Origin: Haliea sp964022665
GTDB taxonomy: Bacteria > Pseudomonadota > Gammaproteobacteria > Pseudomonadales > Halieaceae
DNA: 64,000 nucleotides
Direction of reading: 5' to 3'
Assembly (NCBI GenBank): GCA_964022665.1
Contig: CAXIDF010000010.1
Coordinates: 81,532 to 145,531, forward strand
A model generated the notes under the pieces. The model was not told where the DNA came from. It was given only the letters and a program-made list of their open reading frames with translations, and searched no databases. Below are positions 9,024 through 17,690 of the stretch, one piece after another. The translations under genes were made by a program, and so were the position numbers. Position 1 is the stretch's first letter; every line of letters starts with the position of its first letter.

Positions 9024-11150
9024 GTGAATCCAGTTAGAAAGACCTTCCAGTACGGTGGCCAGACAGTCACCCTGGAAACGGGTCGGATTGCCAGGCAGGC
9101 AACCGGCGCGGTTCTGGTTACCGTCGAAAACACCTCAGTTCTGGTTACCGTTGTGGCGGAAAAAAGCGCCAAGCCGGGCCAGCCATTTTTCCCCCTGGCC
9201 GTGCATTACACGGAAAAGACCTACGCGGTAGGCAAGATCCCCGGCGGCTTTTTCAAGCGTGAAGCCCGCCCCAGCGAAAAAGAGACCCTCACTTCACGCC
9301 TGATCGACCGGCCGATCCGCCCCCTGTTCCCCAACGGCTTCATGAACGAAGTGCAGGTTATCTGTACCGTGATGTCGGCGGACAAGCATATTGACCCGGA
9401 TATCCCGGCAATGATCGGCACCTCGGCTGCCCTGGCGATTTCCGGTTGCCCGTTCAATGGCCCCATTGGCGGCGCGCGCGTCGGCTTCAATGACAGCACC
9501 GGTTATATGCTCAACCCCACCTACGACCAGCTCAAGGACAGCAAGCTGGATATGGTCGTGGCGGGCACCGAACACGCCGTCCTGATGGTGGAGTCTGAAG
9601 CCAAGGAACTGTCGGAAGACCAGATGCTGGGTGCGGTGTTGTTTGCCCACCAGGAAATGCAGGTTGTGATCCAGGCCATTCGCGATCTGGCCGCAGAAGC
9701 TGGCAAGCCGCGTTGGGACTGGCAGCCGCCGGCTGTGAACGAAGAGCTCACCGCCGCTGTTGAAACTCAGGTCAAGGCTGACCTGGGCGAGGCTTATCGC
9801 ATCACGGAAAAAGCGCTGCGCTACGACCGCGTGTCTGAAGTGCGCAAGGCCTGTGTGGCAGCGCTGGCGGTTGAAGGTGGCCCCTCCGAAGACGACATCA
9901 AGGACGTGTTCAAGGCCGTCGAGAAGAACCTGGTGCGCAAGCGCATTCTTGCCGGTGAGCCGCGCATTGATGGTCGTGACACACGCACTGTGCGCGCCAT
10001 TGCCTGCGAAACCGATATCCTGCCCAAGGTGCACGGCTCCGCGCTGTTCACCCGTGGCGAGACTCAGGCTATCGGTGCAGTTACCCTCGGCTCCACCCGC
10101 GACTCGCAGATCATTGATGCGCTGGAAGGCGAACGCCGCGATCCCTTCATGCTGCACTACAACTTCCCCCCCTATTCGGTGGGTGAAGCGGGCCGTGTTG
10201 GCTTTACCAGCCGTCGCGAAGTGGGTCACGGGCGTCTGGCGCGTCGCGGCCTGGCCGCCGTGCTGCCGAGCGCAGAAGACTTCCCCTACACTATTCGTGT
10301 GGTTTCCGAGATCACCGAGTCCAACGGCTCCAGCTCCATGGCCTCCGTGTGTGTGGGCTCCATGGCGATGATGGCTGCAGGCGTGCCGTTGAGCGCACCA
10401 GTTGCCGGTATTGCAATGGGACTGGTGAAGGAAGGTAACCAGTTTGCCGTACTGACCGACATCCTGGGTGACGAAGATCATCTGGGCGACATGGACTTCA
10501 AGGTTGCCGGTACGGCGGCTGGCGTTACCGCGCTGCAAATGGATATCAAGATTGAAGGTATCAACGAGCAGATCATGGAAATCGCCCTGCAACAGGCGCA
10601 ACAGGCCCGTCTGCACATTCTGGGGCAGATGAATGCTGTGCTGGCGGAGCCGCGTCAGGTGCTGTCTGACAACGCGCCGAGCATGCTCACGCTGAAAGTC
10701 GATTCCGACAAGATCCGCGACATCATCGGCAAAGGCGGCGCTATGATCCGCTCGATCACCGAGGCGTCCGGCGCTACTGTAGACATCGACGACGACGGCA
10801 CAGTGCGTGTGTTTGGCCAGGACAAGGCCGCTCGCGACAAGGCTGTGGCGATGATCGAAGAGATCACCGCCGAAGCGGAAGTGGGTGCCGTGTACAAGGG
10901 CACCGTTGCCCGCATCGTTGATTTCGGTGCTTTCGTCAACATCCTGCCGGGCAAGGACGGTTTGGTACACATCTCGCAGATTGCGCACCAGCGCGTGGAG
11001 AATGTGTCCGACTACCTCAAGGAAGGCCAGGAAGTCGAGGTGAAGGTGCTGGACGTGGACCAGCGTGGCCGTATCAAGCTGTCCATCAAGGAACTGCTTG
11101 AAGACGACGCCGGCTCCGACGCCGAGGGCGGAAGCTCAGACGAGGGTTAA
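9024..11150 (+). CDS. pnp: Polyribonucleotide nucleotidyltransferase (PNPase)
   Basis: 708 residues, close to the E. coli 711. Two RNase PH domains (about 5-230 and 310-540) flank a helical domain. A KH domain (about 553-610, IIGKGGAMIRSITE) and an S1 domain (about 620-690, GTVARIVDFGAFVNILPG) follow. It is a phosphorolytic 3'-5' exonuclease of the degradosome. I chose GTG at 9024, 7 bases after GGAG, because the first residues VNPVRKTFQYGG match the family. An ATG two bases upstream (9022) is followed at once by TGA and is out of frame. Confidence 0.97.
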   Translation: MNPVRKTFQYGGQTVTLETGRIARQATGAVLVTVENTSVLVTVVAEKSAKPGQPFFPLAVHYTEKTYAVGKIPGGFFKREARPSEKETLTSRLIDRPIRPLFPNGFMNEVQVICTVMSADKHIDPDIPAMIGTSAALAISGCPFNGPIGGARVGFNDSTGYMLNPTYDQLKDSKLDMVVAGTEHAVLMVESEAKELSEDQMLGAVLFAHQEMQVVIQAIRDLAAEAGKPRWDWQPPAVNEELTAAVETQVKADLGEAYRITEKALRYDRVSEVRKACVAALAVEGGPSEDDIKDVFKAVEKNLVRKRILAGEPRIDGRDTRTVRAIACETDILPKVHGSALFTRGETQAIGAVTLGSTRDSQIIDALEGERRDPFMLHYNFPPYSVGEAGRVGFTSRREVGHGRLARRGLAAVLPSAEDFPYTIRVVSEITESNGSSSMASVCVGSMAMMAAGVPLSAPVAGIAMGLVKEGNQFAVLTDILGDEDHLGDMDFKVAGTAAGVTALQMDIKIEGINEQIMEIALQQAQQARLHILGQMNAVLAEPRQVLSDNAPSMLTLKVDSDKIRDIIGKGGAMIRSITEASGATVDIDDDGTVRVFGQDKAARDKAVAMIEEITAEAEVGAVYKGTVARIVDFGAFVNILPGKDGLVHISQIAHQRVENVSDYLKEGQEVEVKVLDVDQRGRIKLSIKELLEDDAGSDAEGGSSDEG

Positions 11151-11160
11151 ACCCGAGACA

Positions 11161-11195
11161 CACAAAAAAGGGCGCTTCGGCGCCCTTTTTTGTGG
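11161..11195. terminator. Strong bidirectional rho-independent terminator after pnp
   Basis: AAAAAAGGGCGC-TTCG-GCGCCCTTTTTT, a perfect stem with a UUCG tetraloop and A/T tracts on both sides. It ends the rimP-pnp unit and could also stop leftward transcripts. Confidence 0.95.
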
Positions 11196-11204
11196 CTGCG
11201 ATTT

Positions 11205-11300
11205 CTACAGGCGGGCGACCGCCATGCAGGTGAGCGTTGCCAGCACCGGTATCACCACGGTGACCACCCCCGCGTAGCCGATACGGACGCCGAAAGACAC
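11205..11300 (-). CDS. Possible 31-residue single-pass membrane peptide
   Basis: A short leftward frame begins with GTG at 11300, preceded at 9 bases by AAGGA on the same strand. It ends with TAG just before the bidirectional terminator. The product is almost wholly hydrophobic (YAGVVTVVIPVLATLTCMAVA), so it could be a single-pass membrane peptide or the last piece of a decayed membrane protein. No family is recognised. Its support is the ribosome site, the start and the terminator spacing. Confidence 0.3.
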   Translation of the reverse strand: MSFGVRIGYAGVVTVVIPVLATLTCMAVARL

Positions 11301-11360
11301 TCGAGTAGATCCTTTTTATCATTGTGCGGTGGCCAGTATACTGTGGCGACGTCTCAGCGA

Positions 11361-11378
11361 TATGCCAATGTTGGCATA
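11361..11378. promoter_or_regulatory. Perfect palindromic operator upstream of the TPP enzyme
   Basis: TATGCCAATGTTGGCATA is an 18-bp palindrome with 8-bp arms around a TG centre. It lies between a TATACT -10-like hexamer at 11337 and the ribosome site of the gene at 11391. The position fits repressor binding. The regulator is unknown and none is adjacent. Confidence 0.55.
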
Positions 11379-11390
11379 AGGAAAGCAATC

Positions 11391-12956
11391 ATGAACGGTG
11401 CAGAAAGCCTGATTACAACGCTGGTTAAGAACGGTGTCACGATGTGCTTTACCAACCCCGGAACGTCGGAGATGCATTTTGTCGCCGCGCTGGATGAGGT
11501 CGAAGGCATGCGCTGCGTGTTGTGCCTGTTCGAAGGGGTGGTTACCGGAGCAGCGGATGGCTTTGCGCGTATCGCCGAGCGCCCGGCCGCCACGCTTCTG
11601 CACCTTGGCCCCGGGCTCGGCAATGGTCTGGCCAATGTTCACAATGCGAAGAAAGGGCATGTGCCCATGATCAATGTGGTGGGCGACCACGCCACTTACC
11701 ACCTGCAATACGATGCGCCCCTCACCTCGGATATCGAGGGCATTGCGCGCCCGGTGTCTCACTGGGTGCTGACATCAAGCGAGCCTGCCGCCATTGCGCG
11801 GGACGCCGCGGAGGCCGTGCGCCAGGCGGGGCACGATCAGGTGGCGACGCTGGTGCTGCCTGCGGATGTCTCCTGGGGTGACAACCCGAATGGCGCCGCG
11901 CCGGCGGTGGCCATCCCGGGGCCGGCACCGGTGCCCGCAGAGCGCCTGCAACGCGCTGTCACCCTGCTGGGCAACGGCAAACGCACCGGTATCCTGCTGG
12001 GGGGGCGGCACATCAGCGATGCGCAAACGCTGCTGCTGAGCCGGGTGGGCAAAGCCAGCGGTGCGCGCGTGCTCACCGAAACCTTTCCCGCCCGTGTGCG
12101 GCGCGGCGCCGGCACGGGTGTGGTGGAGCGGCTGCCCTACCTCGCGGAACTGGCTATCGACTCGTTGAAGGACCTTGAACAGTTGATTCTGGTTGGCGCA
12201 GACAGCCCGGTATCGTTCTTCGCCTATCCGGATGTCGCCAGCGTTATTCCGCCGGCGGGCTGCGACGAACTGCTACTGGCAGGTCCCGGTGAGGACATTG
12301 AGCAGGCGCTGGAATTATTGCTCGAAGAGCTGGAAGCGGTGGATGTGAGCCCGGACATCTACCCATTGCAGGTGCCGGACCTGCCCAGCGGCGCGCTGGA
12401 CGCCAACAGCGTGGCGCAGGCACTGGCCCACTGCCTGCCCGAGAACGCGATTGTGGTGGATGAGGGGATTACCTCCGGCCTTGCCTGCTTCCCCCTCACG
12501 GCAAACGCCCGGCCGCACGACTGGCTGAACCAGACGGGCGGCGCTATCGGGTGGGGGTTACCGGCCGCGGTAGGTGCGGCGCTGGCAGCGCCCGAGCGCA
12601 AGGTGATTTGCCTGGAGGGTGACGGCAGCGCCATGTACACGGTGCAAGCCCTGTGGACCATGGCCCGCGAGCAACTCGATGTCACGGTGGTGATTTTCAA
12701 CAACCGTAAGTACAGCATTCTCGAACTCGAGTTTGCGCGCACCGGGGCGCGCGGTGGCAAGCCCGGCCCCAAAGCCGCGAGTTCGCTGGATATTGGCAGC
12801 CCGGACATGGACTTTGTCGCCATGGCCCAGGGCATGGGGGTTGCGGCAAGCTGTGCGACAACGGCGGAGGAGTTCAATGCCCAGTTGGAGGCGGCTCTCG
12901 CCAGCGGCGGGCCGAGCCTGATCGACGCCCGTGTGCCGCCATTGCAATTGGGGTGA
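11391..12956 (+). CDS. Thiamine-diphosphate enzyme, acetolactate-synthase-like
   Basis: 521 residues with the three-domain TPP-enzyme layout. The Pyr domain (1-165) carries the catalytic Glu in LFEGVVTGAADGFARI near residue 48. A central domain (about 185-330) follows. The PP domain (about 375-520) carries the Mg/TPP motif GDGSAMYTVQALWTMA near residue 410. It resembles IlvB-type and benzoylformate-decarboxylase-type enzymes. No small regulatory subunit lies nearby, so a catabolic 2-oxoacid decarboxylase or synthase is likelier than branched-chain synthesis. ATG at 11391 follows AAGGAAAG, and a longer in-frame start at 11190 would read through the operator. Confidence 0.85.
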   Translation: MNGAESLITTLVKNGVTMCFTNPGTSEMHFVAALDEVEGMRCVLCLFEGVVTGAADGFARIAERPAATLLHLGPGLGNGLANVHNAKKGHVPMINVVGDHATYHLQYDAPLTSDIEGIARPVSHWVLTSSEPAAIARDAAEAVRQAGHDQVATLVLPADVSWGDNPNGAAPAVAIPGPAPVPAERLQRAVTLLGNGKRTGILLGGRHISDAQTLLLSRVGKASGARVLTETFPARVRRGAGTGVVERLPYLAELAIDSLKDLEQLILVGADSPVSFFAYPDVASVIPPAGCDELLLAGPGEDIEQALELLLEELEAVDVSPDIYPLQVPDLPSGALDANSVAQALAHCLPENAIVVDEGITSGLACFPLTANARPHDWLNQTGGAIGWGLPAAVGAALAAPERKVICLEGDGSAMYTVQALWTMAREQLDVTVVIFNNRKYSILELEFARTGARGGKPGPKAASSLDIGSPDMDFVAMAQGMGVAASCATTAEEFNAQLEAALASGGPSLIDARVPPLQLG

Positions 12957-12969
12957 GGGTGGGGCGCGC

Positions 12970-13854
12970 TCAGGGTGAGGCGAGCATGCCCCAGTCGGAA
13001 ACCGGGTTGAGCGTCAGCCGGACATTGTCTATCAGGCGTGTGGAGCCCAGGCGCGCCGCGGCCAGTATGGCAATTTCCTCGGTGTTCTCATTCACCGCGC
13101 GCAGGGTGCGAGCGTCCCGAATCGCAAAGTAGTCGGGTTCAAAACCGGCCTGCAGCAGCTGCATGCGGGCATGGGACTCAAGTTGCAGGAAATTGTCGAA
13201 ACCGCAGGCAACCGCATCGCGGCAGCTCACCAGCGTGGCGTGAATCAGGGGGGCGAGCTTGCGTTGCTCGTCCGAGAGGTAGCCGTTGCGCGAGCTCTTT
13301 GCCAGGCCGTCAGTGTCGCGTGCTGTCGCCACGCCCTCGATCTGTACCGGTATGCACAGGTCCGCGACCATCTTGCGGATGATGGTGAGCTGCTGAAAGT
13401 CTTTTTCACCGAACACCGCGACATCGGGCTGCACGATATTGAACAGCTTGCTGACCACGGTGGTCACACCGGTAAAGTGGCCGGGCCGGCTGCTGCCACA
13501 CAGGGTTTCTGACAGGTCTGGCACCTGTACCTGGGTTTGCAGTGCCATGCCCTCCGGGTAAATATCCTCGGCCTCGGGCAGGAACAGGTGCTGTACCCCT
13601 TCGCTGAAGAGTTTTTCCTTGTCTGCCGCGAGTGTGCGCGGGTAGGCATCCAGGTCTTCGTTGGGGCCAAACTGCAGCGGGTTGACGAAGATACTGACCA
13701 CAACGATATCGGCCAGCGTGCGCGCCCTGCGCACCAGTTCGAGGTGCCCCTCATGCAGGTTGCCCATCGTGGGCACGAAGGCAATGCGCTGGCCCTGTTG
13801 GCGGCAGTTGCGCAGGGCAGACTGCAGTGGAGCTATGGCGGTATACGTTCGCAT
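12970..13854 (-). CDS. panC: Pantothenate synthetase
   Basis: 294 residues from the ATG at 13854. An upstream in-frame start at 13965 adds 37 non-conserved residues and is rejected. Motifs are FVPTMGNLHEGHLELV (ATP-binding HxGH type), VSIFVNPLQFGPNEDL, FGEKDFQQL and DGLAKSSRNGYLS. It joins pantoate to beta-alanine with ATP, the last step of vitamin B5 synthesis. It is the distal gene of the pcnB-folK-panB-panC string. The 228-base gap to panB is AT-rich at 14030-14070 and may contain its own promoter. Confidence 0.97.
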   Translation of the reverse strand: MRTYTAIAPLQSALRNCRQQGQRIAFVPTMGNLHEGHLELVRRARTLADIVVVSIFVNPLQFGPNEDLDAYPRTLAADKEKLFSEGVQHLFLPEAEDIYPEGMALQTQVQVPDLSETLCGSSRPGHFTGVTTVVSKLFNIVQPDVAVFGEKDFQQLTIIRKMVADLCIPVQIEGVATARDTDGLAKSSRNGYLSDEQRKLAPLIHATLVSCRDAVACGFDNFLQLESHARMQLLQAGFEPDYFAIRDARTLRAVNENTEEIAILAAARLGSTRLIDNVRLTLNPVSDWGMLASP

Positions 13855-14082
13855 ATCTACATGACCCCCGAAACACGGAAAAGGGTGACGCAAGACCGGA
13901 ACAAGCTGGTCGTCATGTGCCCGGGATGGGTGCCCATCGGCGAGCGGACGGGCAGTATGCCCCAAGCGCAGACACCCGGCAATGGATGCAAATCAAAAGT
14001 CTGGATGATTTTGTTACCGCAGGAAGCAGTGAATAAAAAAGGTAACAGTGGTGTTACAAATGGAGCGGTGCGCCTGCGCAGC

Positions 14083-14874
14083 CTAGCTGTAGCTGTGCTC
14101 CTCGCGTGGGTAGGCCCCCGATTTAACCGCCTGCACAAATGCGGCAAGGGCGTCCTGAATACTGTTGCTGCCGGTCATGAAGTTTTGCACAAAACGCGCG
14201 CTGTGGCTGGAAAGCCCCAGCATATCGTGCATCACCAGTACCTGGGCGTCAGTGCCGGCGCCGGCGCCGATGCCGATGACCGGGATATCAAGCTTGTCGC
14301 TGATGTCTGTGGCGAGGTGAGACGGCACGCACTCCAGCACCAGCAGGCTGGCGCCCGCATCCTGAATTTCCACTGCATCCGCAAGAATCGACTTCGCTTC
14401 CTTGGGCGTGCGCCCCTGGACGCGGAAGCCGCCCAGCGCGTTCACGGACTGCGGCGTGAGACCCAGGTGCGCACACACCGGGATACCGCGCTCCACCAGC
14501 ATGGAAATAGTCTCTGACAGCCAGGTGCCGCCCTCGAGCTTGACCATCTGTGCCCCGGCCTGCATCAGCCGTGTGGCATTGGTCATTGCCTGCTGCGGCG
14601 TGCTGTAGCTCATGAACGGCAGGTCGGCGATGACCAGTGATGCGGGTGCACCGCGGCAGACGCATTCAGTGTGGTAGGCCATGTGCTCCAGCGACACCGG
14701 AATCGTGCTGTCGTGGCCCTGCAGCACCATGCCCAGAGAGTCGCCGACCAGAATGGTTTCCGCGCCCGCTTCGGACACGAGACGCGAAAAGGTGGCGTCA
14801 TAGGCGGTGATGCAGACGAATTTTTCTCCCGCGGCCTTCATTTTGTCGAGGGTGCTGATGGTGATCTTGCCCAT
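14083..14874 (-). CDS. panB: 3-methyl-2-oxobutanoate hydroxymethyltransferase
   Basis: 263 residues with LVGDSLGMVLQGHDSTIPV (metal-binding Asp), ADLPFMSY, VKLEGG and VIGIGAGAGTDAQVLVMHD. It makes ketopantoate from 2-oxoisovalerate and methylene-THF. The ATG at 14874 aligns with family N-termini, and a GTG at 14883 overlapping the upstream kinase stop is the alternative. Nine bases or fewer separate it from that kinase. Confidence 0.97.
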   Translation of the reverse strand: MGKITISTLDKMKAAGEKFVCITAYDATFSRLVSEAGAETILVGDSLGMVLQGHDSTIPVSLEHMAYHTECVCRGAPASLVIADLPFMSYSTPQQAMTNATRLMQAGAQMVKLEGGTWLSETISMLVERGIPVCAHLGLTPQSVNALGGFRVQGRTPKEAKSILADAVEIQDAGASLLVLECVPSHLATDISDKLDIPVIGIGAGAGTDAQVLVMHDMLGLSSHSARFVQNFMTGSNSIQDALAAFVQAVKSGAYPREEHSYS

Positions 14875-14882
14875 GCGCTGCA

Positions 14883-15566
14883 CTATCCAAAGAACGTGGG
14901 GTTGAAGTAATGGCGGCCGCTGCGGATATCCAGCAGGTAATCGACCAGATGCCGGTAATCGTCCTCACCCCGTGCGAGGTCAATTTCGCTGGCGTTGACG
15001 ATCAGTAAAGGGGCTTCATCGTAATACAGAAAAAACTCACTGTACACTTCGTTCAGGCGCTCCAGGTAGTCGCGCTCGATGGCTCTTTCGTGGTCTATGC
15101 CGCGCTGGTGAATGCGGTCCAGCAGGATGTCTGTCGGCGCCTGCAGGTAGATCACCAGGTCCGGTGTGGGCGGTTCGATAAGCAGTTGTTCGTAGACGCG
15201 CTGGTAGAGCTGGAACTCGTCGCTGTCGAGGTTTACCCGGGCGAACAGGGGGTCCTTCTCGATCAGGAAATCCGCTACCCGCGACGCCGCGAAAATATCC
15301 CCCTGGCGCAGGTCGTTGATCTTCTGCGCCCGCTGGAACAGGAAAAACAGCTGGGTGGCCAGTGCAGCCTGGCGCTGGTTGCCATAGAAGCGTTCAAGAA
15401 ACGGGTTCTGGTGGGCGTCTTCCAGCAGCATGGGGTAGCCGAAGGTGGCTGCAAGACGGCGTGCCAGCGTGGTTTTGCCCACGCCGATTGGCCCCTCTAC
15501 CGCGATATAGCCCGGTGGTGTGCGGCCCTTGAGGTCGACGCCAGTGGTCGGGATGTCTGTGGTCAC
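14883..15566 (-). CDS. Deoxynucleoside kinase (dAK/dGK/TK2-like)
   Basis: 227 residues from a GTG at 15566, which overlaps the folK stop as GTGA. The P-loop is GPIGVGKTTLA near residue 24. A DRS-like region (ASRVADFLIEKDPLFA) and the LID-type segment RIHQRGIDHERAIERDYLE follow. It phosphorylates deoxynucleosides in salvage, but which base it prefers cannot be read. It is an added gene between folK and panB compared with the order I recall for Pseudomonas. A much longer in-frame reading through folK has no homology support. Confidence 0.9.
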   Translation of the reverse strand: MTTDIPTTGVDLKGRTPPGYIAVEGPIGVGKTTLARRLAATFGYPMLLEDAHQNPFLERFYGNQRQAALATQLFFLFQRAQKINDLRQGDIFAASRVADFLIEKDPLFARVNLDSDEFQLYQRVYEQLLIEPPTPDLVIYLQAPTDILLDRIHQRGIDHERAIERDYLERLNEVYSEFFLYYDEAPLLIVNASEIDLARGEDDYRHLVDYLLDIRSGRHYFNPTFFG

Positions 15567-16090
15567 GTTCCGGGCTCCCGTGAGTCCTGCAAATGATAGT
15601 CGAGACTGATTGCACTGCGTGTAAGCCCGGTGGCCGGGCACCGGGCCAGCAAGTCGGCCAGGGGGCCAGACCCGGGAACCAGCAGCCCGCGCGGGTAAAG
15701 GTCGAGCAGAGGATAAAGGACGAAGTGCCGTTGTGCCATGGCGGGGTGCGGAACCTGTAGCCTTGGCAAGCGGATCTCCTCGCGGCCGAATAGCAGAATG
15801 TCCAGGTCCAGAGTGCGGGCGCCCCAGCGCACGCTGCGTTCGCGGCCCTGAGCCTGCTCGATACCCTGCAGGGCATCGAGCAGTGCCAGTGGGTCCAGCC
15901 CGGTGGTAATGCGCACAACGGCGTTCAGGTAATCCGGTTGCTGTCCCGGGCCCACGGCGGCGCTGGCAAACAACCCGGAGCCCGCGACTATACACGTGCC
16001 GGGCAACCGGTTGATGGCATTGACGGCCAGTTGCAACTGCAGCGCGGGGTTGCCGAGGTTGCTGCCCAGCGCGATGCAGGCGTCGCTCAT
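15563..16090 (-). CDS. folK: 2-amino-4-hydroxy-6-hydroxymethyldihydropteridine pyrophosphokinase
   Basis: 175 residues with the HPPK signatures IALGSNLGNPALQL at the start, GPGQQPDYLNAVV near residue 47, and WGARTLDLDILLFG near 93, whose Asp pair binds Mg2+. LQVPHPAMAQRHFVLYPL follows. It makes the pyrophosphorylated pterin for folate. Its start shares bases with the pcnB stop, and its stop overlaps the kinase start. Confidence 0.96.
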   Translation of the reverse strand: MSDACIALGSNLGNPALQLQLAVNAINRLPGTCIVAGSGLFASAAVGPGQQPDYLNAVVRITTGLDPLALLDALQGIEQAQGRERSVRWGARTLDLDILLFGREEIRLPRLQVPHPAMAQRHFVLYPLLDLYPRGLLVPGSGPLADLLARCPATGLTRSAISLDYHLQDSREPGT

Positions 16091-17403
16091 CAGGGGGCGG
16101 GCGGTCGCCGTTTGCGCGGCCGGCGTCGGCGTCCGCGCCCGGCGGCTTCCTCGCCGCCTTCGCTGGCGGTGTCGAGCATCGGCAGGTTCTGGTTCTCCGG
16201 AAGCTCCTGGAATTCGGTCCAGAAAGCGCCGACATTGCCGGTGTCCTCGCCCGCCTCTTCGCGCAGCAACAGGAAATCGTAGGCCGCGCGGAAGCGTCGG
16301 TTCTGCAGTAGCTCGCGTGCCTTGCGGCTGTTGCCGCGCTGCAGCCGCAGCTGGAACTCCCAGATCTCACGCATGGGCTGGCTGAAGCGGCGCGGGATGG
16401 CAATGCTGGACACGGCACTGGCGATCACCTGCTGCGCGGCGCTGTGCATGGCGGGGACGGGTGGATCGCCGCGCTCCTGCAGCTGTTCAGCGAGCTGCCT
16501 GGTCACAGGCCACAACAGAGCGGCGAGCAGGAACGCGGGAGTGACCGGTTTGTCCGCCTTGATGCGTGTGTCAGTGCTGCGCATGGCAGCCCTCACCAGC
16601 GCCATGGCGGCGGGGTCGCGATGCAGTTCCTCTGTGCCGTCAGGGAACAGGTAGCCGAGCAGCCCGTGTGCCAGCAGTGCGTCGAAGGTGCGCTCCGCAT
16701 AGCCTGAAAGGAACAGCTTGAGGAACTCGTCAAACAGCCGAGCCGAGGGGATTTCACGCAGCAGCGGTGCACAGCGCGGAATAGCGGCCGCGGTGTCGCT
16801 GTCGATGCCGAACTCGAGCTTGGCGGCAAACCTCGCCACCCGCAGCATGCGCACCGGGTCTTCGCGGAAGCGCTGTTCGGGGTCGCCGATAATACAGACG
16901 CTGCGCCGCTCGAGATCCTGCATGCCGTGTACGTGGTCGTAGACTTCAAAACTGGCGGAGTCGTAGTACAGGGCGTTTACCGTCAGGTCGCGACGGACCG
17001 CATCTTCTTCCAGCGTGCCGAACACGTTGTCGCGCAGCAACAGGCCCTGTTCAGAGCGGTGTGAAGGGCCCTTGACCTTGCCCGGACGGGGCGCGGGTTC
17101 ACCGTCGTGGTGGCCGCGGAATGTGGTGACTTCAATGATTTCCCGGCCCATGCGCACGTGCACGATGCGAAAGCGGCGGCCGATAATGCGCGAACCGCGG
17201 AACAGGGCGTGGACGTCCTCGGGCGTGGCGTCGGTCGCCACATCAAAGTCCTTGGGGTGGCCACCGAGCAGCAGGTCGCGCACAGCGCCGCCGACAAGAT
17301 AAGCCTCATGATCTGCATTGCGCAACCTCGCCATGACCTTCAGGGCGCCGTCGCTGATGTTCTTGCGGGATATGCAGTGTTGGTCCCTGGGAATGACCTT
17401 CAA
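16090..17403 (-). CDS. pcnB: Poly(A) polymerase I
   Basis: 437 residues from a TTG at 17403, the only usable start after an in-frame TAA upstream. The N-terminus MKVIPRDQHCISRKNISDGA matches PcnB. The nucleotidyltransferase motif is LVGGAVRDLLLGGHPKDFDVA. RRFRIVHVRMG and DPVRMLRVARFAAKL are typical of the class-II polymerase. The tail is Arg/Lys-rich (RGRRRRPRKRR), suited to RNA binding. It adds 3' poly(A) tails that promote RNA decay. The position right after the cbrB-CrcZ-like region matches pseudomonads. Confidence 0.96.
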   Translation of the reverse strand: MKVIPRDQHCISRKNISDGALKVMARLRNADHEAYLVGGAVRDLLLGGHPKDFDVATDATPEDVHALFRGSRIIGRRFRIVHVRMGREIIEVTTFRGHHDGEPAPRPGKVKGPSHRSEQGLLLRDNVFGTLEEDAVRRDLTVNALYYDSASFEVYDHVHGMQDLERRSVCIIGDPEQRFREDPVRMLRVARFAAKLEFGIDSDTAAAIPRCAPLLREIPSARLFDEFLKLFLSGYAERTFDALLAHGLLGYLFPDGTEELHRDPAAMALVRAAMRSTDTRIKADKPVTPAFLLAALLWPVTRQLAEQLQERGDPPVPAMHSAAQQVIASAVSSIAIPRRFSQPMREIWEFQLRLQRGNSRKARELLQNRRFRAAYDFLLLREEAGEDTGNVGAFWTEFQELPENQNLPMLDTASEGGEEAAGRGRRRRPRKRRPPAP

Positions 17404-17446
17404 GCGCGCGTTGCCTTTTGCGATGGGTAACCAGCCGCGAGTTTAG

Positions 17447-17680
17447 CACAGGCTAAAAGCCGTGGTCTGCAGGAGGTTGCTGGAGGATGCAAGTGACGGG
17501 GAAGACAGTCGTCTTCCCCATCCAGGTCACAAGCGAATCGTTATTGTTATGCGGGCGCCGTTGTTCTTATTGCGGCATCTGAGCCTGGAAATCGAAGGGG
17601 AAGAATTCTTCCCCATCCAGGTCCACAGTGTCTCTGTTATTGTTATTGGGGCAAGCGTGTTATTGTTATCGTTGTTGCCG
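17447..17680 (-). ncRNA. CrcZ-like small RNA (Crc/Hfq-sponge candidate)
   Basis: The cbrB-pcnB gap has no convincing protein frame but has the architecture of CrcZ. A sigma-54 promoter would start a leftward RNA near 17680. The RNA would carry four A-rich AAnAAnAA clusters: 17659-17676, 17636-17648 (CAATAACAATAAC), 17560-17572 (CAATAAGAACAAC) and 17540-17550 (ATAACAATAAC). Such CA motifs bind Hfq with Crc in Pseudomonas. Two hairpins are present: the 18-bp palindrome at 17597-17614, and a 9-bp stem with 4-base loop at 17498-17519. They share the 17-base sequence GACCTGGATGGGGAAGA. The 3' end is uncertain because no U tract follows the last stems (17498-17519, 17447-17464). At about 185-235 nt it would be shorter than the roughly 400-nt P. 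aeruginosa RNA. Confidence 0.8.
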
Positions 17681-17690
17681 CGTTAAGTAA

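Noticed and set aside
15567..16418. N-terminal extension of the deoxynucleoside kinase through folK and into pcnB
   Set aside because: It overlaps two strong genes, has no homology-like sequence, and a GTGA junction start at 15566 gives the normal kinase length.
17462..17686. Rightward 74-codon frame in the cbrB-pcnB gap
   Set aside because: No ribosome site; it runs through both hairpins and the CA clusters, and the gap is better explained as an RNA gene on the other strand.
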